From: Thermoplasmata archaeon M9B1D
Lineage (GTDB): Archaea > Thermoplasmatota > E2 > DHVEG-1
DNA: 9,526 bases
Direction: 5' to 3'
Assembly (NCBI GenBank): GCA_002900535.1
Contig: MUGC01000032.1
Coordinates: 1-9,526, forward strand
Below are positions 1 through 6,804 of the stretch, piece by piece. Positions within the stretch are counted from its first letter, which is position 1. Each line of letters begins with the position of its first letter. Made by a program: the position numbers and the translations under genes. Below the pieces are notes generated by a model. It saw only the letters and a list, made by a program, of their open reading frames with translations, had not been told where the DNA came from and did not search any database.

Positions 1-15
1 ATATATAGCCAATGC

Positions 16-45
16 TTTTATTTTATTATTTCTTTTTTTTCATTT
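16..45 (+). terminator. T-rich tract, possible terminator of an upstream gene
   Basis: This stretch is almost entirely T with runs of up to eight. Archaeal transcription often ends at T-runs without a strong hairpin, so it may end a transcript entering from the left edge. Only 72 bases lie before the first gene, so the upstream gene cannot be seen and the call is weak. Confidence 0.3.
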
Positions 46-47
46 AG

Positions 48-59
48 TTAAATATTTAA
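48..59 (+). promoter_or_regulatory. TATA box for the first radical SAM gene
   Basis: The palindromic sequence TTAAATATTTAA is centred about 31 nt before the ATG at 85. An archaeal TATA box lies about 26 nt before the transcription start, so the message would begin near position 80 and be essentially leaderless. This spacing supports the ATG at 85 over the TTG at 73. Confidence 0.45.
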
Positions 60-84
60 GGTTATTTTTTATTTGAAATGTAGG

Positions 85-1986
85 ATGCACCCTGAAAGTC
101 AAAGCGTTTTACTAATCTCTATGCCTTTTGCAGGTGTCGAAATACCTTCAATACAGTTAGGTGCTTTAGAGTCTTGTTTGAAAGAAAGAGAAATAAATAT
201 TCAAACAAGACATCTTTATCTTAGGTTAGCCGAAATTTATGGGATTAAAAATTATAACTTCTTGATTTATCCTCCTAACGATTCTTATACTGCTCAAATA
301 GCTTTTTCAAAATATGTTTTTCCAAATCATTGGGAGGAAAATAAGGATAAGTTTAAAGAATACTATAACACTCATATAATTAAGCAAAATACTGATGTTT
401 TTTCATTTGATGAATATCTTCAAAAAACTGATTTTTTTTATGATTGGTTTTTTCAAAACGTAAATTGGCAAGAGTTTGATATACTCGGTTTTACAATTAA
501 CTATGGTCAATTTTTGCCATCTCTTTCTATTGCAAAGAGGATAAAAGAGATGGATTCTAATAAAAAGATAGTCTTAGGTGGGAGTCGAACAACAGGTCTT
601 TTAGGTAAAAGGATACTTGAATATTTTGAGTATATCGATTTTATAGTATCTGGTGAAGGTGAAGAAGCACTATATCAATTAGCTTTTGACTCTGGGAATT
701 ATGAATCTATTCCAAATTTAATTTACAAAAAAGAAAATACAGTATTTTTCAATGAAAATATAAATTATCTTGATATGAACTTTCTTCCAACCCCATGTTA
801 TGATTCTTTTTACCAGGAGTTAGCAGCATGTTCACCAGAGTTGCAACAGGTTTATAGTTACAATGCAAGACTCCCTGTTGAAATATCTCGGGGTTGCTGG
901 TGGAATAAATGCACATTTTGTAATCTTAATATACAGCATAAAAAATATAGAGAGAAAAAAGTAGAAAAAATAATAGATGAAATAAATTTCTTATCAGAAA
1001 AATACAAGATTTTATCATTTCAAATCATTGGAAACACGTTACCATTAAAAGATCTTGGACTTTTATGTGAAAGACTTATCCAAACTGGGAAAGATTTTAA
1101 CTTTTTTGCTGAAGCAAGAGCGGATACTCTTAAAAGCAATCATTATAAATTGTTAAAAGAAGCAGGTTTTAGGACAATACAAACAGGGATAGAATCATTT
1201 AGTCAAAACTATCTTAAAAAAATGAACAAAGGTACAAGAGTTATAGATAATATTGCTGCGTTAAAATTTTGCAAGGAGTACGATATTATGAATAAATATA
1301 ATCTAATTATTGGGTATCCAAATGAAGAAGAACTTGATTTTGAAGAAACAAAAAATAATATAAAATTTGTTAAACAATATTTGGACCCGCCACAAATTTG
1401 TTACTTGAAAGTATTATTTGGAAGCCGTATTCAATGCAATCCAGAAAATTATAATATTAAAGAATTAAAATCTGCTGAAATTGACAAAATAATGTTTCCC
1501 AATGAATATCTAAATAAAGGATTTAATTTTGTATATGATTATGAAGCAAATAATCTAATCAATTTTGAAAAATGGAAACAACTAGCTGAAGAGTGGAAAA
1601 ATGAAAGAGAGAATAAAACAGCCCAATTTCTAAAAACACAAATGGATGCTGATAAATATATTTTATATTTTATAGATGGACAAAAATTTATAAAAATATT
1701 TGACAAAAGAAACGCAGATAGCATAAAAATTTACAATCTTGATGAGGCTGAAAGAAATGTGTTTATTTCTTGTCGGGATATTATATCCTTTGGTGAGTTA
1801 AAAGAAAAACTCCCGGAAACCTCTGAAAACAACCTACGAAACATCTTGAACTCTTTCATAGATGCAGGAATCGTTTTTAAAGAGAACAATAGTTATCTAA
1901 GTCTTCCACTGTCCTATAAAAATATAAACAACATCTCTGTAGAGAGTCAAGACAAAATGATTGAAATACCAAAGAGTTATAATTAA
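85..1986 (+). CDS. B12-binding-type radical SAM protein, RiPP maturation C-methyltransferase-like
   Basis: The protein of about 633 residues is probably a cytosolic 4Fe-4S/cobalamin enzyme that modifies a ribosomally made peptide, perhaps by C-methylation. Residues 8-215 look like a cobalamin-binding Rossmann domain: VLLISMPFAG with a PSIQLG motif, then FDILGFTINYGQ, IVLGGS and FIVSGEGEEAL. The radical SAM core follows with EISRGCWWNKCTFCNLN (Cys 271, 276, 279) and TGIESFS. The C-terminal part, from about 515, has YILYFIDGQ then a predicted winged-helix-like region (NLDEAERNVF, ending IVFKENNSYLSL). From memory, these segments in this order are hallmarks of the RiPP maturation radical SAM family TIGR03975. 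The cysteine spacing is CX4CX2C; family members I recall have a longer first gap. There is no Shine-Dalgarno sequence; ATG 85 was preferred to TTG 73 because of TATA spacing. The substrate is unknown and no clear precursor gene is adjacent. The radical SAM call is near certain; the RiPP assignment is likely. Confidence 0.88.
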   Translation: MHPESQSVLLISMPFAGVEIPSIQLGALESCLKEREINIQTRHLYLRLAEIYGIKNYNFLIYPPNDSYTAQIAFSKYVFPNHWEENKDKFKEYYNTHIIKQNTDVFSFDEYLQKTDFFYDWFFQNVNWQEFDILGFTINYGQFLPSLSIAKRIKEMDSNKKIVLGGSRTTGLLGKRILEYFEYIDFIVSGEGEEALYQLAFDSGNYESIPNLIYKKENTVFFNENINYLDMNFLPTPCYDSFYQELAACSPELQQVYSYNARLPVEISRGCWWNKCTFCNLNIQHKKYREKKVEKIIDEINFLSEKYKILSFQIIGNTLPLKDLGLLCERLIQTGKDFNFFAEARADTLKSNHYKLLKEAGFRTIQTGIESFSQNYLKKMNKGTRVIDNIAALKFCKEYDIMNKYNLIIGYPNEEELDFEETKNNIKFVKQYLDPPQICYLKVLFGSRIQCNPENYNIKELKSAEIDKIMFPNEYLNKGFNFVYDYEANNLINFEKWKQLAEEWKNERENKTAQFLKTQMDADKYILYFIDGQKFIKIFDKRNADSIKIYNLDEAERNVFISCRDIISFGELKEKLPETSENNLRNILNSFIDAGIVFKENNSYLSLPLSYKNINNISVESQDKMIEIPKSYN

Positions 1987-2002
1987 CTATTATAGTTTTT
2001 TT
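1985..2002 (+). terminator. Hairpin plus T-run after the radical SAM gene
   Basis: A 5-bp stem AACTA/TAGTT with a TTA loop overlaps the stop codon and runs into seven Ts (1996-2002). It fits a termination site for the first gene, though the stem is short and AT-rich. Confidence 0.4.
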
Positions 2003-2312
2003 AGAAATAAACCTAATTTTAGTAAATTTATTATTTTCCTACAAAAGTAAAAAAATATTACTAATTTTAGAATTTTGTAGGATTTTTTACTGATGGGGCT
2101 TTATGTTACTGTAAAAGTATTAATATTTTGATGACAAGAATGAATGAAAATAGATGGAACCAAAACACCTGCATTTCCATCTGCATATCTACCTACAAAA
2201 AAGGTATTTATTATTCCAATAGTTCAGCACAAACTGTCACCACATCTGCAGGAAACGAAAATAATGTAAAATGTGAGGAAAAGAAAGAAATGAAAAGGGG
2301 GCAAGGAAAAGA
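1987..2312. other. Intergenic region with repeats and hairpins, no convincing gene
   Basis: This 326-base gap separates the RiPP-type radical SAM gene from the membrane protein gene. It contains two terminator-like structures; a direct repeat CTAATTTTAG at 2013-2022 and 2061-2070; an 8-bp perfect inverted repeat AGATGGAA/TTCCATCT at 2152-2159 and 2175-2182 with a 15-nt loop; and a TATA-like TATTTATTA at 2205-2213 that could start a message with a leader of roughly 75 nt for the membrane protein gene. A 72-codon frame (2128-2346, TTG start) crosses it but has no nearby ribosome binding site and overlaps the next gene. Confidence 0.5.
2037..2088 (+). terminator. 10-bp stem-loop followed by six Ts
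   Basis: TCCTACAAAA (2037-2046) pairs perfectly with TTTTGTAGGA (2073-2082) across a 26-nt loop, and TTTTTT follows at 2083-2088. Inside the loop GTAA (2047-2050) can also pair with TTAC (2058-2061). The layout resembles an intrinsic terminator, possibly a backup to the hairpin at 1985-2002. It could instead belong to an RNA element, since it lies about 50 nt past the gene. Confidence 0.45.
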
Positions 2313-2918
2313 ATGTATTTCTTTTTGTTATCTTACTCAATATTAGGTGCAGGTTTAAAATATATTGATGACGCATTTGATAAAAAAATCTTCAACAGGT
2401 CAATAGCAATAGCAATAGCACCTGTTCTAAGTATTCTAGGTGCGTATTCTATGATGATTGACCCGGTATCAGCAACCATTCTTCTTGCGGTTATTTGTGG
2501 GGTTTTACTGAAAGGTAAAATCGATAACGTTGCATTTGCTCTAGGATTTGCTGTGGTGATACTAATTGCAGCTCTTTCAGGGATACAATTTTTAGTACTT
2601 CCTCTTATATTGTTAACCACAGCAGCAGTATTAGATGAAGTCGGAAATGATTACATCGACAGTGTAAAAGATCAATTAAACCCAAAAAATCCATTTCATA
2701 TGTTTACAAAATATTTCCTTGGCCATAGATGGATAATGAAAACAGGGATATTATTTTTAGCAATTATGAACCTAGTGCCATTATTTTTCTTACTAGCAAT
2801 GATACTTTTTGATTACGCATACTTAACTGTAAACGCATACAGTCAAGTAAAATGCCAAATGACCAGCGCAAGTAAGATAGGAAAAGTAATAGCTTCAGTG
2901 GGACATATTTTTAAATAA
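2313..2918 (+). CDS. Polytopic membrane protein of unknown function
   Basis: I cannot assign this 201-residue protein to a named family. It is strongly hydrophobic, with likely membrane segments near residues 31-49, 51-67, 72-90, 91-107 and 145-170 and a short hydrophobic N-terminus. Acidic motifs lie at segment ends: a DDxxD-type DDAFD (19-23), KGKIDN (67-72) and LDEVGNDYID (107-116). DDxxD motifs bind prenyl diphosphates in UbiA-type enzymes, but this protein is too short for a typical UbiA and the resemblance may be accidental. The ATG at 2313 is the first possible start after an in-frame stop at 2274 and follows AGGGGG (2296-2301) and AAGG (2303-2306), a usable Shine-Dalgarno region. The next gene begins 23 nt downstream, suggesting co-transcription with the geranylgeranyl-reductase-family gene and a possible membrane-lipid role. 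Confidence 0.8.
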   Translation: MYFFLLSYSILGAGLKYIDDAFDKKIFNRSIAIAIAPVLSILGAYSMMIDPVSATILLAVICGVLLKGKIDNVAFALGFAVVILIAALSGIQFLVLPLILLTTAAVLDEVGNDYIDSVKDQLNPKNPFHMFTKYFLGHRWIMKTGILFLAIMNLVPLFFLLAMILFDYAYLTVNAYSQVKCQMTSASKIGKVIASVGHIFK

Positions 2919-2941
2919 AAATAATATTATGGATGACTGTT

Positions 2942-4165
2942 ATGAGAGAGTATGATGTATTAGTAATTGGAGCAGGGCCAGGTGGATCGGGTGCTGCAAA
3001 ATCTGCAGCAGAAAATGGATTAAAAACATTATGTATTGATAAAAAGTTGGTAATTGGATCTCCAGTTGAATGCGGTGAAGCAGTTGGTATGAGTCTTCCT
3101 AAGGAATTTAATATTAAAATTGCACCAGAAGCAGTAAATCTAAAACATGATGGTACAGTTTTTTGGGCAAATCAAAATATAAAAATTGATAATTATTCTG
3201 AAATCTGGAAAAGTATGAGTGTAAATCGACACATATTAGATAAAACATTTGCACATGAAGCTGTAAAAAGCGGAGCGAAATTAATTGTAAGTGCTGAATT
3301 TGTTGATGCGAAAATTGAAGGTAATCGAGTAATCTCTGTTGACATCCGACACATGAATAAAAAGTTAAAAGTCAAGCCAAAGATAGTAATAGCCGCTGAT
3401 GGTTTAAATTCAAAAATGGCAGAATTATTAGGACGGAGAAAATTTAAGAGCATAGAGATTGGAAAAGTTGCAGGATATGAAATGACAAATATGAAATTAG
3501 CGGAACCGAAAAAAATTCAAATGTTTTTTGAAGACATGTGTGGAATGGGCTATGGTTATATTATTCCAAAATCAAAGACTACTGCAAATGTAGGCTTAGG
3601 ATCCCTTGGAATAAAAGAAACGCCTTGGGATGTCTTTGATGAATTTTTAGAAGATCATCCAATAATTTCACCACAAGTAAAAGACGCAAGTATAATCGAA
3701 GTTAAAACAGGTTTTGCACCAATTAGTGGACCGCTATCTGAAAATGTTATTGGTAACACTATATTTGTTGGAGACGCCGCTGGCCAAAATTTATCGCATG
3801 TTGGGGAAGGAGCCATTCCATCGCAAATTTGTGGAAGATTAGCAGGATTAATCTCAGCCCAAGCAATTAAAAATAACAAAATTGAGATAATCAATAATTA
3901 CCAAAAAACAATAAAGGAAACACTTGGACCTTTATTCAATCATTGTGACAAGATCAGAGAAAAAATAATTGAAACTTGGACATCTGAAGAGATACCTGCA
4001 GAAAAAAGATATTTAATTGGTACAATTCTAGTTAGTGAAATTGTTCCACCAGAATTGGGAGAATTTTTTGAAAATTTGATAGGATTGGATGAACAGACAA
4101 TAATAACAGAAGTCTCAAAATTCTTAAATAAGGAAAAAATTAAAGCTAAAATTATGAAAAATTAA
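2942..4165 (+). CDS. Geranylgeranyl reductase family FAD-dependent oxidoreductase
   Basis: The 407-residue flavoprotein probably hydrogenates isoprenoid double bonds, most likely in archaeal membrane lipids (digeranylgeranylglycerophospholipid reductase type), at the inner face of the membrane. The N-terminal FAD Rossmann fold is plain at residues 5-35 (DVLVIGAGPGGSG and CIDKK). PVECGE at 41-46 matches the conserved PxxCGE element of the family, AADGLNS (151-157) is the second flavin-contacting motif, GYGYIIPK followed by ANVGLG (204-220) matches the substrate-domain signature, and VGDAAGQ with GEGAIPSQ (276-294) is the C-terminal FAD motif. The length is usual for the archaeal family. ATG 2942 gives the typical family N-terminus; ATG 2933 three codons earlier is also possible. 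Archaea often hold several paralogues, so the exact substrate is uncertain. Its 3' end overlaps the oppositely oriented FIST gene by 14 bases. Confidence 0.9.
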   Translation: MREYDVLVIGAGPGGSGAAKSAAENGLKTLCIDKKLVIGSPVECGEAVGMSLPKEFNIKIAPEAVNLKHDGTVFWANQNIKIDNYSEIWKSMSVNRHILDKTFAHEAVKSGAKLIVSAEFVDAKIEGNRVISVDIRHMNKKLKVKPKIVIAADGLNSKMAELLGRRKFKSIEIGKVAGYEMTNMKLAEPKKIQMFFEDMCGMGYGYIIPKSKTTANVGLGSLGIKETPWDVFDEFLEDHPIISPQVKDASIIEVKTGFAPISGPLSENVIGNTIFVGDAAGQNLSHVGEGAIPSQICGRLAGLISAQAIKNNKIEIINNYQKTIKETLGPLFNHCDKIREKIIETWTSEEIPAEKRYLIGTILVSEIVPPELGEFFENLIGLDEQTIITEVSKFLNKEKIKAKIMKN

Positions 4166-5450
4166 AGTCAGAATTATAAAGAGTACATATATTAAAAGTA
4201 TTTTGATAATGGTGACAAACATTTTTATCAGGGATGCAGACACTTTCTCCAGGAGTATATATAACTAAAAAACTTTCATTAAATTTTTCTTTTAATTTTT
4301 TTTGAATAATATTAATGTTTTTACCTAGTGTCTGCATTCTAATAGCACAAGATACACCAAAACCAAAATTATTATCAATATTTTGTAAAGCTGTATCTAC
4401 TGCATCTGTCAATCTTTTTCCAGAAGTTGTTAATAAGCAAATTTTTTTTGATTGGAGGCTATGCGCAAGTACAATATAATCACCGACAAATAATGCAATA
4501 ACATTAGGTATTATTGTGTCATTATCAATGACGCTGCCAAGTGGATAATAAATTGTCTTTGTATACACTCTATCATCAAGAATTGTTTTAGGCCATTTAG
4601 TAACATCTAAATATTTTTCAACCGCTGGTTTGTCATCGATTGAACATATGATATGACCCCAACACATATCTTTAGATATCTCAAATTTATCTCCAATAGG
4701 TATTAATCCAGACGCAGACTTTATAGTAGGTTTCAAATCAGTTTGAATACCTAAACCGATTAAAGCATCTGAATAAACTTTTTCATTATAGAATTGGTAA
4801 TTTGAAATATACCTACAATCATCCATCGATGAACCACCAAGAATTGTAAAATCTTCTAATTCTTCTGATAAATAATTCAATGTTTCTGATTCTCTTGCGG
4901 CTCCTTTTAATAAAATTGAAGTTGACGCTTGCGATAATAATGCAAAAACATAAGATAATTTTTTATCCTTAATAATTCTATATTCTCCAAATAATGGTAC
5001 AGATGGAAATATTGGCCCAGATATCATTTCGAATAATAATTTATTTTTAAATCGACTTTTTTTTAAACCATTTCGTATCATATTTGCACAAGATTTTGCA
5101 GCACTTTTTGGATTTCTTTTTACATGACGACCTATCCCACAATAAATATCCATATTAGGATAAGAAAATGCTAAAGAAGTCGCACCTCTCGCAAAACTTC
5201 CTTTTGAATTAATAAAACCAGCAACAGTACCTCCAACTAGCGGCGTGCCTTTAGGTAAAACATCCCATACTCCACTCAAAAATTCTTCAAATCCACCATG
5301 TTTTTCATAATGAATAGTTGAAAAAAGAAGGAAAAAATTAGGTGGCCTTGTAAGATTTTTAATAGCATTTTCTGCTACTTCTCTACCAGCTTTTCTTGCA
5401 TCCCATTTACGACTCATGCCAACAGAAATTTCAAATTTTGATTCAAGCAT
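4152..5450 (-). CDS. FIST domain sensory protein (FIST_N plus FIST_C)
   Basis: FIST domains are cytoplasmic sensor modules thought to bind small ligands such as amino acids. In this 432-residue protein the FIST_N region covers roughly residues 30-200, with GTPLVGGTVAGFI (68-80) matching the family's G-x-STaG-like motif. FIST_C covers roughly 215-425, with ILGGSSMDD (203-211) at the junction and a C-terminal YTPGE followed by HHYQNT (413-418), like the GE and HN-T motifs that end the domain. No kinase, GGDEF or methyl-accepting domain is attached, so output must go through partners. The gene starts 13 nt after the Roadblock/LC7 stop codon and is surely co-transcribed. ATG 5450 follows a GGGAT sequence about 8 nt upstream, a weak Shine-Dalgarno site. 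The gene ends inside the reductase gene on the opposite strand. Confidence 0.85.
   Translation of the reverse strand: MLESKFEISVGMSRKWDARKAGREVAENAIKNLTRPPNFFLLFSTIHYEKHGGFEEFLSGVWDVLPKGTPLVGGTVAGFINSKGSFARGATSLAFSYPNMDIYCGIGRHVKRNPKSAAKSCANMIRNGLKKSRFKNKLLFEMISGPIFPSVPLFGEYRIIKDKKLSYVFALLSQASTSILLKGAARESETLNYLSEELEDFTILGGSSMDDCRYISNYQFYNEKVYSDALIGLGIQTDLKPTIKSASGLIPIGDKFEISKDMCWGHIICSIDDKPAVEKYLDVTKWPKTILDDRVYTKTIYYPLGSVIDNDTIIPNVIALFVGDYIVLAHSLQSKKICLLTTSGKRLTDAVDTALQNIDNNFGFGVSCAIRMQTLGKNINIIQKKLKEKFNESFLVIYTPGESVCIPDKNVCHHYQNTFNICTLYNSDFNFS
4284..4303 (+). terminator. T-runs downstream of the reductase gene
   Basis: Runs of five and eight Ts occur about 120-140 nt past the reductase stop codon, inside the 3' part of the convergent FIST gene. 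They are the first long T-runs met by transcripts leaving the reductase gene, so plus-strand messages may end here and be antisense to the FIST message. The coding sequence constrains these bases too, so this is only a suggestion. Confidence 0.3.
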
Positions 5451-5463
5451 ATAATTATCCCAT

Positions 5464-5865
5464 TTAAACAGCAGTTACAAGATTTCCTTGCTCCTGCTGA
5501 TTCATTATTTTAAGAATTTCTTTTCGTGAATTTTCCAATTCTACCTCGATTAGGCCTTTATTAGAAAGCGCTGGAACAATTACTACTAACGCATTTTCAG
5601 TATCTGGAAAAACATAAAATAAAACCTCATACTCTTGCAGTCTGAATTCTATCTCATCAAGCCCTGCCTGTGAATATCCTTTTATTACAGTAAACACATC
5701 ATCCATTGCTCTTTTTATTATATCCCAAATCTGCATAACCTGAGTATCAAATCTTTCCTGATCAGGCATAACACTGATCATGTTCTGACGAGCAACCATA
5801 CAAGCAAGGATTTCATCATAATTAATTAAATCATTTAACACATCTAGAATAGGATCATCCTGCAA
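5464..5865 (-). CDS. Roadblock/LC7 domain protein
   Basis: This 133-residue protein has the size and pattern of a stand-alone Roadblock/LC7 (MglB-like) domain: an N-terminal helix (ILDVLNDLINY, 6-16), a strand (EILACMVARQNMISV, 18-32), a long amphipathic helix (about 38-63), then strands (EIEFRLQEYEVLFYVFP and ALVVIVPAL) and a last helix (109-122). Such domains dimerise and regulate small Ras-like GTPases (MglA/MglB, dynein light chain); no GTPase gene is present in the window. The start is TTG, because an in-frame TAA lies directly upstream; AGGAG sits 11 nt before it. It heads a two-gene operon with the FIST sensor and lies 74 nt after the KaiC-like gene. Assignment rests on secondary-structure pattern and remembered family sequences, so it is good but not certain. 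Confidence 0.72.
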   Translation of the reverse strand: MQDDPILDVLNDLINYDEILACMVARQNMISVMPDQERFDTQVMQIWDIIKRAMDDVFTVIKGYSQAGLDEIEFRLQEYEVLFYVFPDTENALVVIVPALSNKGLIEVELENSRKEILKIMNQQEQGNLVTAV

Positions 5866-5904
5866 TTATACCACAACTCCTAACCATTTATTCATCAATA
5901 AATT

Positions 5905-5912
5905 GTTTAAAA
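5905..5912 (-). promoter_or_regulatory. TATA-like box for the Roadblock-FIST operon
   Basis: On the minus strand TTTTAAAC is centred about 43 nt before the TTG start. Transcription would then start near 5882, leaving a leader of about 17 nt that holds the AGGAG Shine-Dalgarno site. T-runs just upstream likely stop the KaiC-like transcript, which argues for a separate promoter here. Confidence 0.4.
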
Positions 5913-5921
5913 GACTTTCTT

Positions 5922-5937
5922 AAAAAAATTAAAAAAA
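5922..5937 (-). terminator. Double T7 terminator after the KaiC-like gene
   Basis: Read on the minus strand, two runs of seven Ts separated by AA start three bases after the stop codon of the ATPase gene. This T-rich pattern without a hairpin is typical of archaeal transcription termination. Confidence 0.5.
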
Positions 5938-5939
5938 GA

Positions 5940-6749
5940 TTATAAGAATTTTATCCCACCACTAGCAATAATTATATCATGTGGTTTAAGAGTATGTTTT
6001 GTTGCACGCATCTTACGTATCGTAAGCTTACGACGATCCATAGTCATATCCAAATCCAAAAGAATGATACCATCAACCATGAACTCAGAAATAGTATCAC
6101 GACTAAGACTACGAGATCCTTCAGGTATCTCAGAGGTAATCATTGATGTACATTTATTTTTATTAAGAATTTTTAAAATACGACCTATATGAGTACGCAT
6201 CGCAGGAATAGATCCTGGAGTAAAATTTTTAACGGAGGCTGTAGTACCATCAGATGGGGTTATCTCACGAACACCACTAACACACACAGGTATCTCAGAA
6301 ATCGGTGTAAGAGAATCCAGTACAACTCGTGAATACTTACCAGTTGATATTTCTTCATCCATTTCTTCATGAATATTTTCTTTATCTAAATCAAGATACT
6401 TAAACTTAAGATCGCCACGCTCAACCCATTGTTTGAAATCAAAACCTAGCTCATCAGCTTGTTTAAGTATATTTTCAACACGCTCATCAGACGTAAGATA
6501 AAGGCATTTTTCATTATTATTAAGCCCCTGCCAAAGATAATGATAACAAAGTATTGTTTTACCCGAACCAGGAGCACCAGATACAAGTGTTACACTTTTA
6601 TTTGGAAGACCACCAGATAACAAATTATCAAGTTTTTCAATGCCTGTATTAACCCTACCTCTACATTCATCTTTTTTAAAATCCATGTCACTCGTCATCT
6701 GATCCATTTTTATCACATATCCCAAGGGATAAACCCGCTCCTGTTTCAT
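5940..6749 (-). CDS. KaiC/RAD55-like RecA-superfamily ATPase, single domain
   Basis: The 269-residue protein is a one-domain relative of KaiC, probably a cytoplasmic oligomeric ATPase that acts as a signalling or regulatory switch. Residues 33-49 show the family entry motif (VNTGIEKLDNLLSGGLP), GAPGSGKT at 58-65 is the Walker A motif, D88-E89 stand where KaiC has its catalytic Glu pair, RVVLDS (141-146) is Walker B, and RRKLTIRKMRATKH (239-252) is the terminal strand and basic motif seen in archaeal KaiC-like proteins. It has one domain, where KaiC has two, and no KaiA or KaiB gene is nearby, so a circadian role is not implied. ATG 6749 lies 29 nt from the centre of a TATA box, which fits a leaderless message. 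GGGG directly before ATG is too close to act as a ribosome site. It is divergent from the COG1031-type radical SAM gene and upstream of Roadblock-FIST. Confidence 0.88.
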   Translation of the reverse strand: MKQERVYPLGYVIKMDQMTSDMDFKKDECRGRVNTGIEKLDNLLSGGLPNKSVTLVSGAPGSGKTILCYHYLWQGLNNNEKCLYLTSDERVENILKQADELGFDFKQWVERGDLKFKYLDLDKENIHEEMDEEISTGKYSRVVLDSLTPISEIPVCVSGVREITPSDGTTASVKNFTPGSIPAMRTHIGRILKILNKNKCTSMITSEIPEGSRSLSRDTISEFMVDGIILLDLDMTMDRRKLTIRKMRATKHTLKPHDIIIASGGIKFL

Positions 6750-6774
6750 CCCCAGAATTGTTTATCATTTAATA

Positions 6775-6781
6775 ATTTAAA
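6775..6781 (-). promoter_or_regulatory. TATA box for the KaiC-like gene
   Basis: TTTAAAT on the minus strand is centred 29 nt before the ATG at 6749. The predicted transcription start falls 2-3 nt before the ATG, so the message should be leaderless. Confidence 0.5.
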
Positions 6782-6796
6782 TAACTTCCTAGTACA

Positions 6797-6804
6797 TTAT
6801 AAAA
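6797..6804 (+). promoter_or_regulatory. TATA box for the COG1031-type radical SAM gene
   Basis: TTATAAAA is centred about 29 nt before the ATG at 6830. The predicted start of transcription is 2-3 nt before the ATG, again implying a leaderless message; no Shine-Dalgarno sequence is present. Confidence 0.55.

Noticed and set aside
2128..2346. 72-codon frame between the radical SAM and membrane protein genes, as an annotated gene
   Set aside because: It starts with TTG without a Shine-Dalgarno site or a well-placed TATA box and overlaps the next gene by 34 bases. Its composition does not look like a protein. It is kept only as a speculative finding.
2333..2620. Minus-strand frame opposite the membrane protein gene
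   Set aside because: It lies wholly antisense to a gene with clear membrane segments and a ribosome site, and its translation shows no recognisable domain.
5940..6749. Circadian clock KaiC
   Set aside because: Only one RecA domain is present and there are no kaiA or kaiB genes. Single-domain KaiC-like ATPases are widespread in archaea with other roles.
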